Shown piece by piece: positions 19,305-28,672 of a stretch of 64,000 bases of DNA. Numbering within the stretch: position 1 is the first letter of the stretch; the number at the start of each line of letters is the position of its first letter. This DNA comes from an uncultured Planococcus sp. GTDB taxonomy: Bacteria > Bacillota > Bacilli > Bacillales_A > Planococcaceae. A program made the translations under genes and the position numbers. Under the pieces are notes generated by a model, which had not been told where the DNA came from, made no database searches, and saw nothing but the letters and a program-made list of their open reading frames with translations. Location: contig CANLRI010000003.1 of assembly GCA_947493585.1 (NCBI GenBank), positions 310,001 through 374,000 on the forward strand. The letters run 5' to 3'.

Positions 19305-20087
19305 TCATCGTTTCAAGTTCACAACTTCCTGAAGCAGTTCATCGGAAGTCGTGATGGTCCGTGAATTCGCTTGGAAACCGCGCTGCGCGATGATCATTTC
19401 CGTGAACTCTTCCGTAAGGTCAACGTTGGACATTTCCAACATGCCAGAACCGATTTCAGTTCCCGCTTGTGCCGCATTTTCAATCACTAGGCCACCAGGG
19501 CTTGCGATATTGGTCATTTCATACAAAGAACCGCCAAACTTGCGCAGGCCAGCTGGATTTTCAGGAGTGGCAATACCGATATTCGCTGCGACTTCCTCTG
19601 TGCCATCCGCTTGCTTACCGATTACTTCGCCCAAACGATTGATCGTGTAGGAATCGTAGCCGCTGACATTGATTGGCTGTCCATTGTCATTTAATACGTT
19701 ATAGCCTTGAGCCGTGACCAAGTTGCCTTCAGCCGTGACTGTGAAATTACCCGCGCGTGTTAAATACTGTCCTTCACCGCCTGGTGCTTCCGGATCTTGT
19801 ACGACAAAGAATCCATCGCCCATAATCGTTAAATCGGTTCCGACGCCTGTCGACATGGCGGACCCCGCGTTGTGATTAACGTTCAAAGAAGCGCTAGTTG
19901 AACCGAGGCCGACTTGCATCGGATTGGCCCCGCTATTGGACATATTCTGGCTCAATAGATCTTGGAACGTGATCGTGCTTTTCTTGAATCCAACCGTATT
20001 GACGTTGGAAATATTGTTCCCGATAACATCCAATTTCACCTGGAAGTTTTTCATGCCGGAAATCCCGGAGTACATAGAACGCAACAT
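19305..20087 (-). CDS. flgE: Flagellar hook protein FlgE
   Basis: 260 aa, close to the short B. subtilis-type hook protein. The N-terminal rod/hook signature is LDVIGNNISNVNTVGFKKS (residues 19-37), and the C-terminal FlgG/E motif is NVDLTEEFTEMIIAQRGFQANSRTI. It lies downstream of the hook cap gene flgD and is exported by the FliI/FlhA apparatus. Confidence 0.94.
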   Translation of the reverse strand: MLRSMYSGISGMKNFQVKLDVIGNNISNVNTVGFKKSTITFQDLLSQNMSNSGANPMQVGLGSTSASLNVNHNAGSAMSTGVGTDLTIMGDGFFVVQDPEAPGGEGQYLTRAGNFTVTAEGNLVTAQGYNVLNDNGQPINVSGYDSYTINRLGEVIGKQADGTEEVAANIGIATPENPAGLRKFGGSLYEMTNIASPGGLVIENAAQAGTEIGSGMLEMSNVDLTEEFTEMIIAQRGFQANSRTITTSDELLQEVVNLKR

Positions 20088-20118
20088 TTTTCATTTCCCC
20101 TTTCAGCTGGCTGCAAGT

Positions 20119-20577
20119 TTAGGCTTGCTCGGCCGCATGTTCGTTTTTGGTTTCGCCTTGCTGTTCGATCCGTTCAATGGCCGACAATGGAATTTTCGTT
20201 TCTCCGTCTGCCAGCTCGACCATGATCTCGCCGTTCTTCATCGTGACCGCTTTGACAATGCCGGTGCCAGCTTGTTCATTGGCCGACCAGCTGATTTCGG
20301 TCCCGAGCAAATGGGCAGAACCCGCAAGCGATGCGCTTCCGCCTTCTCCGGCATAGCCTGTCATCGTCTTGTTCAATTGCGTCAATTGCTCGAGGCTGCT
20401 GAACTGCGCCATCTGCCCAATGAATTCCGCATCTTTTTGCGGTTCCATCGGGTCCTGGTATTTCAGCTGGGCAATCAGGATTTTCAGGAAAGCATCTTGA
20501 CCGAGTGCATCCGGCTTTGTTTTTTCTGCAGCTGCCGCCGGCTGGTTCGCCGCCGTCGTTGCTGTGGTGATATTCAT
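20119..20577 (-). CDS. flgD: Flagellar hook assembly (cap) protein FlgD
   Basis: 152 aa; conserved [31 protein letters not shown] split across residues 25-55, followed by QFSSLEQL, and a C-terminal beta domain. It is a scaffold for hook polymerisation and is placed between fliK and flgE. Confidence 0.95.
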   Translation of the reverse strand: MNITTATTAANQPAAAAEKTKPDALGQDAFLKILIAQLKYQDPMEPQKDAEFIGQMAQFSSLEQLTQLNKTMTGYAGEGGSASLAGSAHLLGTEISWSANEQAGTGIVKAVTMKNGEIMVELADGETKIPLSAIERIEQQGETKNEHAAEQA

Positions 20578-20594
20578 CCAATCAGTCCCCTTTG

Positions 20595-21878
20595 TTAAAC
20601 GGTGTAATTCACTTGGCCATTCGTTGAAACAGCTCCCTGCTGGCGCCTCTTTGGTATATCGGCATCATCCGAAACGGGTTCTCCGCCGCTTCCGCCGCGT
20701 GAGCCAGCGCTATTTCCAGGCGCCTCCGCGAAAGGCGATTCCCGCTGCCGTTCATGCTGCTGGAATTCGGATGAACCGCTCTCTTCCCGCACTTCCAAAC
20801 GATCGATCTCCACGCCTTGCTGAGTCAGCGACACACGCAATTGATTTAATTGAAATTCGACGGCTTCTTTCGCTGCGCCGTGGCTCGCGATGATTTGCGC
20901 GCTCACTTTGCCGCCTGCTGCGCTCACCAAAATCTCCAGATGACCGAGATGCTCAGGAAAAATATTGATGCGCAAGCGCGTTTCATTTCCGCCCGCAGTT
21001 AAGCGGGCCGGTGAGCTGATCCATTCCGCGAGTGTTTCCGACAGTTTTTGCACCGGCACTTGTCGGACCGGAACATCCACTGGCTTTTGTTCAGCAAGTG
21101 CTGACGTTAGTGCTGCAGTTTGTACTTGCCCATCTGTTTTCACAGGAGCTGCAGTTTGAACCGCTTCTGCTTTTGGAACCGCTTCGCCTTCTACAGGCAC
21201 TGCTTTCGCTTCAGGCACTTGCTGTTCAACTACGCTGTTAGCTGGAGCGCTTTCCTTCGACAGCGCATGAAGCCAGGCGGCAGGCGTCTGCGCAAACGGC
21301 AGGCGCGCTTCTGGTTTGATAGGTGCAAGCTCTTTCAATAGCAGCAATTTTTCTGAAGGCGGCGTTTCTTCTTTCAAGCGCGCAGCCAACTCGAGGAGCG
21401 GGCGCAGCGCTTCTTCCGGCGCCGCTTCAGCCGAGGCAATTTCTTTTTCAGCGACCCCCGAAAATTCGGCGGGCTGTGCGAATTCTTTAGCAGTCAGCAA
21501 TAAGGATTTTATTTGTTTTACCAGTGCAGCTAGTTCACCCTGCAGCTCTTCGTCGGAACTAAAGGCTTCGACGGCTTGTTGCAACTGTTCCCCATTGACA
21601 TCTGCGAGCAATTGGAACACCGCGTATTGCAAAGCTTGCTGTTCCTCGGTCAATTGCTCTGTAGGCATGCCCGATAATTGCTCGAGGAGTGCGATGAGTT
21701 CTTTCATTGGCAACGCGTTCGGTGCCGTTTCAGGTTCCGTTTGCGGCTGCGCCGGATCTGCCGACAACGCCATGAGCAATTGTCCAAACTGTCCAGTCGG
21801 CTCACTGCTTGCTTGCGTTTTCACAGCAGCTGCGGGTGCAGCGGGCCGGCCGGTTAATGCAGACACCAGTGCGTTCAC
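20595..21878 (-). CDS. fliK: Flagellar hook-length control protein FliK
   Basis: 427 aa, Gln/Ala/Glu-rich and low in conservation over the first 300 residues (the ruler part). The conserved C-terminal Flg_hook domain starts near residue 305 ([15 protein letters not shown], then [19 protein letters not shown]). It tells FlhB when the hook is complete. It overlaps fliJ by 4 bases. The ylxF/mgtE-like gene usually between fliJ and fliK in Bacillus is absent. Confidence 0.92.
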   Translation of the reverse strand: MNALVSALTGRPAAPAAAVKTQASSEPTGQFGQLLMALSADPAQPQTEPETAPNALPMKELIALLEQLSGMPTEQLTEEQQALQYAVFQLLADVNGEQLQQAVEAFSSDEELQGELAALVKQIKSLLLTAKEFAQPAEFSGVAEKEIASAEAAPEEALRPLLELAARLKEETPPSEKLLLLKELAPIKPEARLPFAQTPAAWLHALSKESAPANSVVEQQVPEAKAVPVEGEAVPKAEAVQTAAPVKTDGQVQTAALTSALAEQKPVDVPVRQVPVQKLSETLAEWISSPARLTAGGNETRLRINIFPEHLGHLEILVSAAGGKVSAQIIASHGAAKEAVEFQLNQLRVSLTQQGVEIDRLEVREESGSSEFQQHERQRESPFAEAPGNSAGSRGGSGGEPVSDDADIPKRRQQGAVSTNGQVNYTV

Positions 21879-22336
21879 TGTGCGTCACCGGTTCTGCCGA
21901 GGCGATAATAGCGGCTGCCGGCCAGGTCATCGAAAAAGCTCTGCTCTGCCGCTTGATGTTCTTTCTGGTGGGCGGCGTAGTTCTGCTCTTTTAAATTGCC
22001 CCAGGTTTTTTCTTCACGCGCTTTTTCTTTTAAGGCATCTTGGCTTCTTGAGACATGGCGTTCGTGGTTCGCGACTTCTCGGTTCGCCATGAACGACTGC
22101 TCATAGAGTTGGTGGATGTATTCTTCGAGCATGCGCAGCTCGGAGATCGGGATGCCTTTTTGTTCTTTTGCTTTTTTCATTTCTTCCGCTTGGGTGATTT
22201 TGCTGTGCAGCGCTTCGCTTTGTTCGCGGACGGCCTGCTCTTTTTTCAGCGCTTCGGCCATTTCTACTTGGGCCAGCTGTGTTTCGTTTTCTTTCAGTTC
22301 GAGAATTTTCTGGAATCGGAAATTGAATCGTGTCAC
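21875..22336 (-). CDS. fliJ: Flagellar export chaperone FliJ
   Basis: 153 aa, almost entirely an antiparallel coiled coil (Glu/Lys/Gln-rich heptads), starting TRFNFRFQKILELKENE as in Bacillus FliJ. It cycles with FliI and FlhA during export. It overlaps fliI by 4 bases. Confidence 0.92.
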   Translation of the reverse strand: MTRFNFRFQKILELKENETQLAQVEMAEALKKEQAVREQSEALHSKITQAEEMKKAKEQKGIPISELRMLEEYIHQLYEQSFMANREVANHERHVSRSQDALKEKAREEKTWGNLKEQNYAAHQKEHQAAEQSFFDDLAGSRYYRLGRTGDAQ

Positions 22337-23658
22337 GTATCTGCACCTCCAAATTGTCGTGCGAGCCGCTCGACGCTTTCCGTCAATTCGGCCTTCTCGT
22401 ATATATCTTGCTGTAAATATTCGCGAATCAATGGATACGCGCGGATCGCTTCATCGATTTCTTTATTGGCGCCGCTTTTATAGGCCCCGATATTGATCAA
22501 GTCTTCTGCAGAATCGTGAGCTGCGAGCAATCGCTTCAATTCAGTCGCCGCTCTTTGATGGTCGTGCGTCGTCACTTCATTCATGATACGGCTCACGCTT
22601 GCCATGATATTGATTGCCGGGAATTGTCCTTTTTGCGCCAATTTGCGGTCCAGGACGATATGGCCGTCCAAGATGCCGCGCACCGCATCGGCGATCGGTT
22701 CGTTCATATCATCGCCATCGACCAGGACTGTATAAAAGGCGGTGATCGATCCTTTAGCAGATGTTCCGGAGCGTTCAAGCAAACGCGGCAATAACGCGAA
22801 GACGCTCGGCGTGTAGCCTTTACTGGTCGGCGGTTCACCGACTGCTAGTCCCACTTCGCGCTGCGCCATCGCAAAACGCGTTACAGAATCCATCATCAAC
22901 ATGACGTTTTTTCCTTGGTCGCGGAAATATTCCGCAATCGCCGTTGCCGTCAGCGCGCCTTTAATGCGCTGCATCGGCGTCTGGTCAGACGTCGCAGCGA
23001 CCACGACCGAATTTTTCAAACCTTCTGGCCCGAGATCGCGTTCGATAAAATCACGCACTTCCCGGCCACGCTCGCCGATCAGCGCGATTACGTTAACATC
23101 GGCTTCGGTGTTGCGGGCGATCATGCCCATGAGCGTGCTTTTGCCGACGCCGCTTCCCGCGAATACGCCGATGCGCTGGCCTTGCCCGACTGTCAGCAAG
23201 CCGTCAATCGCGCGAACGCCGACTTCTAGAGGCTTATCGATGCGCGGTCGCTTGAGCGGGTTCGGCGGCGTATTGGTCGTGGAATATTTTTTCAAGCCTT
23301 TCGGCAATTTATTGTCATCCAAAGGCTTTCCGGTGCCATCCAAAATTTTCCCGAGAATGGCCGGGCCGACGCGGATCTGCAACGGCACGCCTGTTGCCAC
23401 GACAAGGCAGCCTGGGCCGACTTGCGCCAAATCGCGCAACGGCATGAGCATGATTTTGTTTTCTTTAAAGCCGACGACTTCCGCCTCGATCGGCGGGTCA
23501 AAACGGCTTGGATACAATAAACACAACTCGCCTAGCTTGGCGTTTGGGCCTTGCGCTTCGATCGTCAAGCCAATCACTTGGACGACTTTTCCGTGTTTTC
23601 TCACCGGCTCGATTTCTTCCAACAGCGTCAAATACTCACTATCTATCAGCTTCATCAT
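22333..23658 (-). CDS. fliI: Flagellum-specific ATP synthase FliI
   Basis: Export ATPase homologous to F1-beta; 441 aa from the ATG at 23658, which has GAGGAG 7 bases upstream. A longer frame to 23673 lacks a site. Walker A is GSGVGKSTL near residue 170 and Walker B is VMLMMDSVTR near 255. It overlaps the end of fliH. Confidence 0.96.
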   Translation of the reverse strand: MMKLIDSEYLTLLEEIEPVRKHGKVVQVIGLTIEAQGPNAKLGELCLLYPSRFDPPIEAEVVGFKENKIMLMPLRDLAQVGPGCLVVATGVPLQIRVGPAILGKILDGTGKPLDDNKLPKGLKKYSTTNTPPNPLKRPRIDKPLEVGVRAIDGLLTVGQGQRIGVFAGSGVGKSTLMGMIARNTEADVNVIALIGERGREVRDFIERDLGPEGLKNSVVVAATSDQTPMQRIKGALTATAIAEYFRDQGKNVMLMMDSVTRFAMAQREVGLAVGEPPTSKGYTPSVFALLPRLLERSGTSAKGSITAFYTVLVDGDDMNEPIADAVRGILDGHIVLDRKLAQKGQFPAINIMASVSRIMNEVTTHDHQRAATELKRLLAAHDSAEDLINIGAYKSGANKEIDEAIRAYPLIREYLQQDIYEKAELTESVERLARQFGGADT

Positions 23659-24427
23659 TGGATTTCTCCTCACAATAAACGAGCAATTGCTTTTTGATTT
23701 CGTTCAGCTGGCTATCGAGTGTCGCATCAAACGAGCCGCTTTTCGTATGAATCGTGCACCCCGAAGGCGCTTGCCCTGCGACTGGCATCAGCTTAAGTTC
23801 GGCGCCTGCCCGTATATAGCTTTTCAGCTCGTCTTCAAACGGCAGCATCGCCGGATAATCTTCAAGCGCTACGTGAATGGCGACTTCTTCCGAATCGTCC
23901 ACTTGCCTTAGCGCGTGGCGGATAATCGACAACAGCTGCACATCGTCTTGCATCAATTCATTGCGGATGATTTTCCGCGCGATTTCGGTGCTGAGCGATA
24001 GCAAAAACGGTTCCGATTCACGGATAATGCGGCGCTGTTCTTCGTAAGCCGCAGCGATCAAGCTTTCCATCAGCTCGCGCTTTTGGAGAAAATCCGCTTC
24101 CGCTTGCGCGAGCCCTTGGGTGAAGCCTTCTTGAAAACCGGCCTCCGCCGCAGCTTGCGCCTGTTGCTCCGCTTGTTCTAGCGCTTGCTGCTGTTGAATT
24201 TCGCGCCACTCGGCCAGTTGTGCGTGTGCTTGTTGCTGTTCTTCGGCCAATTGTTTTCTCAGCGTATCCAATTGCTGCTCCAAACCACTGACTTCCTCTT
24301 TTAAACGTACACCGTACTGTTCGATGTCTGACTCCGCTTGTGCTTCGAACGGCCGGCGGGTTTCCACTTTACGCAATCCGATGATTTTTGTGCCGCTTTG
24401 TTCGGTGCTGCGGATGATGTTAGACAA
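23639..24427 (-). CDS. fliH: Flagellar export stator protein FliH
   Basis: 262 aa: a long Glu/Gln-rich coiled coil (about 40-110, with a GFQEGFTQGLAQAE glycine-repeat segment typical of FliH) and a C-terminal domain that holds FliI. Overlaps fliG by 8 bases and fliI by about 20. Confidence 0.92.
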   Translation of the reverse strand: MSNIIRSTEQSGTKIIGLRKVETRRPFEAQAESDIEQYGVRLKEEVSGLEQQLDTLRKQLAEEQQQAHAQLAEWREIQQQQALEQAEQQAQAAAEAGFQEGFTQGLAQAEADFLQKRELMESLIAAAYEEQRRIIRESEPFLLSLSTEIARKIIRNELMQDDVQLLSIIRHALRQVDDSEEVAIHVALEDYPAMLPFEDELKSYIRAGAELKLMPVAGQAPSGCTIHTKSGSFDATLDSQLNEIKKQLLVYCEEKSNDEADR

Positions 24428-25436
24428 TCAGTTCATCTCCCTCTTCCCGGGAAACGGTGATTTCTCCCTCTTCTTCAAGCTTGCGGATCAGCGCGACGAT
24501 TTCTGTCTGCGCGTTTTCTACATCCTTCAGTTTCACAGGACCCATCACTTCGATCTCTTCCCGGATCAATTCCGAACGTCTTGAAGACATGTTTCTGAAT
24601 ATGCTTTCTTTGACTTCATCACTGGCTGCTTTCAATGCCAGGCTCAATTCCACATCGCTCACTTCGCGAATAACCCGCTGTATTGAACGCACATCCAATT
24701 TGACCAGGTCTTCGAAGACAAACATGAGTTTTTTGATCTCCGCGACAAGCTCTGGGCTGCCGCTTTCGAGTTCAGACAAAATGGCTTTTTCAGTGCTGCG
24801 GTCGACTTGGTTCAGGACGCGGACAATCGCTTCCACCCCGCCGGTTACAGCGTAGTCTTGAACGCCGTTGACAGAGGATAATTTCCGCTCCAAAATTTGT
24901 TCCACTTGTTGAATGACATCAGGCGACGTACTTTCCATTAACGCGATGCGCTTGGCGACTTCTGCCCGCTGCTCAACCGGCAACTGCGATAGGATCTGCG
25001 AAGATTGCTTTGGATCCAGATAAGACAAGACCAATGCAATCGTCTGTGCCTGTTCGTTCTGCAGCACGGTCACCAGCCGGGCCGGATCCAAACGCCTCGC
25101 GAAATTGAACGGCTTGACTTGCAGCCGGTTTGACAAGCGGCCGATTGTGTCGATGGCCTTTTCTTTGCCAAGCGCTTTTTCGAGCACTTCCCGTGCATAG
25201 CTAAGCCCGCCTTCGTTCATATAATCCTGCGCCAGGACCATTTCGTAAAATTCATTGATCACTTTTTCTGTCTGGCTATTCTTCAACTGGCGCACATTGG
25301 AAATTTCCATCGTCAATTGGTCGATTTCCCTTTCCGATAAGCGCTTGAATACTTCGACGGAAACGTCTGGGCCCATACCCACAAGCAATACAGCGACTTT
25401 TTGAATTCCCGTCAACTCTTTAATGCGTTCTACCAT
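24420..25436 (-). CDS. fliG: Flagellar motor switch protein FliG
   Basis: 338 aa; N, middle and C domains complete, with the EHPQ-like element diverged to YLDPKQSSQILSQLP (near residue 140), and the charged torque helix region VFEDLVKLDVRSIQRVIREV near residue 240. It interacts with FliF, FliM and MotA. Confidence 0.96.
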   Translation of the reverse strand: MVERIKELTGIQKVAVLLVGMGPDVSVEVFKRLSEREIDQLTMEISNVRQLKNSQTEKVINEFYEMVLAQDYMNEGGLSYAREVLEKALGKEKAIDTIGRLSNRLQVKPFNFARRLDPARLVTVLQNEQAQTIALVLSYLDPKQSSQILSQLPVEQRAEVAKRIALMESTSPDVIQQVEQILERKLSSVNGVQDYAVTGGVEAIVRVLNQVDRSTEKAILSELESGSPELVAEIKKLMFVFEDLVKLDVRSIQRVIREVSDVELSLALKAASDEVKESIFRNMSSRRSELIREEIEVMGPVKLKDVENAQTEIVALIRKLEEEGEITVSREEGDELIV

Positions 25437-25447
25437 TCAATTCTCCC

Positions 25448-27094
25448 CTAATCATCCGCCATCCATGAGCGCAGTAGATTTGTAAAATCATCAGGACGCC
25501 CTTTAGCAAGTTTCTCGATGGTTTTGCGCTTCGGATTGGTCCGATTATTAAATTCAGACAAATCGACTCCACCATCTTGTTCGGTGGCGGTTGCTGCTGG
25601 CTGCATTTTCGCAGCCGCCCGCTCGAAATAATCCATCTCAAGTTCGGCTGCCAATTCTTCCTGCTGCTTTTTGCGTCTCTTGGCTACAAGAAGGATGATG
25701 CCCGTCAACAAGATCACGGCCACTCCGGCGAGTACGTACCAAAGAAGCGGTACGCCTGTCCAGAACGTCGTCACCGGCTCTTCTTCAGCCAGTTCCGGAC
25801 GCCCTTGGAATTCTGTCGCAAAGATGGAAATGCGGTCATCGAGTTCGGCCGGCGTCGGCTGGAACTCGTTCATGCTGAGCGATGCGCTGACCGTATTCCC
25901 TAGTAGATTGCGGATATCGGTCATGTTCTGCTCGGTCAAACTGGCCGGATTGTCCGGCACTGGCGGCTCGACGCCAACATTGATCGTAATGTCATCAATG
26001 ACATAAGGGCTCATCTCAATCTGGCGGCTAATGCGATTGACTTCGCGGTTAATTCGTTCTTCAGTCCGCTCAGAGTCACTCGTCCCGGTGCCGTCTGCTG
26101 CGGGATAATTAGCGATATCCGATTCCCCAGTTCCGGCATCATCTGCCAGCGCTGCACCTTCACTTGCGTAGGTTTCGACGATTCGCTCGACACTGATGTC
26201 GATGCCTTCGCCCGTTTCGAGATCAACCGGCTCCACTAATTGTTCTTCACGTTTTTCCTTCGTAAAGTCGATATTTGCCATAACGGAAACAACGACTTTG
26301 TCCTGCCCAAGCAATAGCCCGAGCATCTGCTGCAATTCACGTTGGATATCTTTTTCGATGCCTTGCTGGATTTCGCGGTTTTGCTGATAGACCGTCAAAT
26401 TGGTGTCCGGCGCGCCTGTATCTTGCAATTCAAATACTTGGCCGTTCTGGTCCATGATGACAATTTGTTCCATTGGCAGATTCGGCACTGACTTACTGAC
26501 CAAATGGTATAAACCGTTGATTTGTTTTTGGTCCAAATTCAAGGTGCCGTCGCCCTGGATGACGATCGATGCGGTCGACATTTGCTCTTCATCGGTCAAC
26601 CAGACGTTTTCTTTTGGCAACGTGATCATGACGTTGGCATCAGTCACTCCGGAAATTTGTTTCACCAAATACGCAAGTTCGTTTTGCATCGCATCGCGTT
26701 CGACAACGTCAAAATGGCGGTCGGTCATTCCGAGGCCCATATTTTCACTGAATATGCCGTACGTGACATTGCCGTTTTTCGGCAGGCCTTCTGCCGCTAG
26801 GCTCACTTTCAAGCTGGCAACTTGTTCGTCCGGGACGGAGATAGTCGAGCCGTCCGTCGACACTTCGACTGGAATTCCTTGGGTTTCGATCGCTGCCTTG
26901 ATTTCGCCTGCTTCTGCAGGATCCAAATTGGAGTACAAAGGCGACATATTCGTTTGGCTATTGAAGAAAACAAAAAGCCCTAGGGCAAGTAATGTGATGA
27001 AAAAGGACGCGGCCATCAGCCATTTGGTCGCTTTCGATAAACTGCCCCAGGAGTCTTTTGTCTTGGTTTTATAGGTTTCGAACTTCTCTTTCAT
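25448..27094 (-). CDS. fliF: Flagellar MS-ring protein FliF
   Basis: 548 aa from the ATG at 27094 (AAGGTG 8 bases upstream; a GTG three codons earlier sits on the ribosome site and is unlikely). One transmembrane segment near residue 30, ring-building domains, and a second transmembrane segment near 450 followed by the FliG-binding tail (NNRTNPKRKTIEKLAKGRP). First large ring gene after fliE. Confidence 0.95.
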   Translation of the reverse strand: MKEKFETYKTKTKDSWGSLSKATKWLMAASFFITLLALGLFVFFNSQTNMSPLYSNLDPAEAGEIKAAIETQGIPVEVSTDGSTISVPDEQVASLKVSLAAEGLPKNGNVTYGIFSENMGLGMTDRHFDVVERDAMQNELAYLVKQISGVTDANVMITLPKENVWLTDEEQMSTASIVIQGDGTLNLDQKQINGLYHLVSKSVPNLPMEQIVIMDQNGQVFELQDTGAPDTNLTVYQQNREIQQGIEKDIQRELQQMLGLLLGQDKVVVSVMANIDFTKEKREEQLVEPVDLETGEGIDISVERIVETYASEGAALADDAGTGESDIANYPAADGTGTSDSERTEERINREVNRISRQIEMSPYVIDDITINVGVEPPVPDNPASLTEQNMTDIRNLLGNTVSASLSMNEFQPTPAELDDRISIFATEFQGRPELAEEEPVTTFWTGVPLLWYVLAGVAVILLTGIILLVAKRRKKQQEELAAELEMDYFERAAAKMQPAATATEQDGGVDLSEFNNRTNPKRKTIEKLAKGRPDDFTNLLRSWMADD

Positions 27095-27116
27095 TGAACG
27101 CACACCTTATTTTCTT

Positions 27117-27413
27117 TCATACTTGCATTCTCATCACTTCTTGGTACGCTTCCACTACTTTATTGCGCACTTGCATCGTCATTTGCAGCGACAGGCTCGC
27201 TTTTTGCGAAGCGATCATCACTTCGTGGACGTCTTTCACTTCGCCCGTCAGCAATTGATCCGTCTTTTTATCGGATACGTTTTGTGCCGCGCTCACTTCT
27301 TTTAGTGCATTCTTAAAAACATCGCCGAACCCCGTCGCTTGCGGCTCCGGCTGCATTTTTTCCAGAAATTGATTTTGCAGAAACGGTGTCTGCAGCTGTG
27401 TAATTTTCTCCAT
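27117..27413 (-). CDS. fliE: Flagellar hook-basal body complex protein FliE
   Basis: 98 aa with the C-terminal signature VHEVMIASQKASLSLQMTMQVRNK and EAYQEVMRMQV. It links the MS ring to the rod. Confidence 0.95.
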   Translation of the reverse strand: MEKITQLQTPFLQNQFLEKMQPEPQATGFGDVFKNALKEVSAAQNVSDKKTDQLLTGEVKDVHEVMIASQKASLSLQMTMQVRNKVVEAYQEVMRMQV

Positions 27414-27438
27414 GCTGCCCCTCCTGAACTAAACTTCG

Positions 27439-27891
27439 TTACTTCCCGATTTCGAGTGCTTTCATGAACATGCTTTTCGAGGCGTTCATCGCCGTGACGT
27501 TCGCTTCATAAGAACGCGTTGCTGACATCAAATCGACCATTTCCTTAATCGGGTCCACATTCGACGTGCGCACATACCCTTCGGCATCGGCATCCGGATG
27601 TTCCGGATCGTATGTCACCGGAAATGGCGTGGCGTCTTCCCGGATAGCGCTTGCTTTCACGCCTGCCCCGGCTCCTTTATTTTCCATGGCGGCCGTCAAT
27701 TGTTTAGCGAACGGCGACGCGCCGGCGGTCGACAATTCGACGGTCTTGCGGCGATACGGCACCCATTCCCCGTTGACTAATTCAGCACGGTTTGTGTTGG
27801 CGTTGGCGATATTCGATGACACGACATCCATCCGCAAGCGGTTGGCGGTCAAGCCAGATGCGCTAATATTCAGACCATTAAATAAAGACAT
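27439..27891 (-). CDS. flgC: Flagellar proximal rod protein FlgC
   Basis: 150 aa; N-terminal rod motif ASGLTANRLRMDVVSSNIANANT and C-terminal VDPIKEMVDLMSATRSYEANVTAMNASKSM. It lies 5 bases after flgB. Confidence 0.95.
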   Translation of the reverse strand: MSLFNGLNISASGLTANRLRMDVVSSNIANANTNRAELVNGEWVPYRRKTVELSTAGASPFAKQLTAAMENKGAGAGVKASAIREDATPFPVTYDPEHPDADAEGYVRTSNVDPIKEMVDLMSATRSYEANVTAMNASKSMFMKALEIGK

Positions 27892-27896
27892 ACGCG

Positions 27897-28289
27897 TTAT
27901 CTCCCTCCGTTGATGACTGAACTCAAGCTCGAAAACTTGCCGTTGACGCGCTCTGTAACGGCGTTATACCATAACTGGTTTTTCGCCAGTTCCGCCATTT
28001 CAAAATCCATATCGACGTTATTGCCGTTCGGTGTCATTTTCGTATTATGGTTGACCGTCACTGGTGTTGCCCCCGCCCCATTTTGGAACTCCAGGTGGCG
28101 TGTATCGGTGCGGTAACTATTCATCCGCGAGGCGCTTGCTTGTTCCATGGCCTGTTGAAAATTCACTTGCTTGCTTTTGTAGTTTGCTGTGTCGACATTG
28201 GCGATATTGCCGGCATGGACACGCTGTTTTAATGTCGAAGTCGACAAAGCCTGCTCCATTTTTTGAATGCTTGATGGAAAGATATTCAT
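27897..28289 (-). CDS. flgB: Flagellar proximal rod protein FlgB
   Basis: 130 aa, first gene of the fla operon. The ATG at 28289 (MNIFPSSIQKMEQAL) is selected because GGGGGAG lies 6 bases upstream; the in-frame extension to 28334 runs through the riboswitch terminator. The rod motif is GNIANVDTANYKSKQVNF. Confidence 0.94.
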   Translation of the reverse strand: MNIFPSSIQKMEQALSTSTLKQRVHAGNIANVDTANYKSKQVNFQQAMEQASASRMNSYRTDTRHLEFQNGAGATPVTVNHNTKMTPNGNNVDMDFEMAELAKNQLWYNAVTERVNGKFSSLSSVINGGR

Positions 28290-28321
28290 CTTTTTTCTCC
28301 CCCGTCTCCAAATTTGCCGAA

Positions 28322-28347
28322 ATAAAAAACCCACTTTGAAAAAGGCG
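28322..28347 (-). terminator. Terminator in the expression platform of the c-di-GMP riboswitch
   Basis: Minus strand: CCGCCTTT pairs with AAAGTGG (one bulged C), followed by GUUUUUU, between the aptamer and flgB. It would stop the whole 21-kb operon when formed. Whether ligand favours or prevents it cannot be settled by eye. Confidence 0.7.
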
Positions 28348-28360
28348 GATTTGAGTCAAA

Positions 28361-28456
28361 TCTACCATCTTTCGGTAACCCGGCGATCTTGTGTCTTAGA
28401 CAGTTAGACCCGTGGTTTTGCGTCCTTAACTTTCGTATAAGTTTGCTATTTTCGTC
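28361..28456 (-). promoter_or_regulatory. c-di-GMP-I (GEMM-I) riboswitch ahead of the flgB operon
   Basis: The minus-strand RNA carries the GEMM-I landmarks in order: ATAGCAAACTTA, a GAAA tetraloop (ACGAAAGT), GGACGCAAAACCACGGGTC, a variable second stem, and GCCGGGTTACCGA followed by AAGATGG. The conserved G/A platform around GACGCAAA and the tetraloop receptor arm are present. It binds cyclic di-GMP. An equivalent riboswitch is known upstream of flgB in Clostridioides difficile. Confidence 0.92.
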
Positions 28457-28522
28457 ATGATATGGGTATATTTTTCTTTAAACTCGTCTTTTAGAATCAT
28501 TTTAAGCCGTTACTACCTCGGT

Positions 28523-28551
28523 ATAGTATCATGCTTTTTTTATTTTGGCTA
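28523..28551 (-). promoter_or_regulatory. Possible sigma-A promoter of the fla operon
   Basis: Minus-strand TAGCCA (28546-28551), a 17-base spacer and TACTAT (28523-28528), each 4 of 6 to consensus, about 65 bases upstream of the riboswitch. No sigma-D type sequence is seen here. Confidence 0.4.
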
Positions 28552-28672
28552 TTTTATTTTATAAAAAAATTCTACTATTTTTTCCATTTAATCTACGGTT
28601 TTCTGTTAAAATGAAGACACCACTAAGAATATATAGTCCAAAAGACTAAAAAAGGGAAGGTGACTAGGTAAT

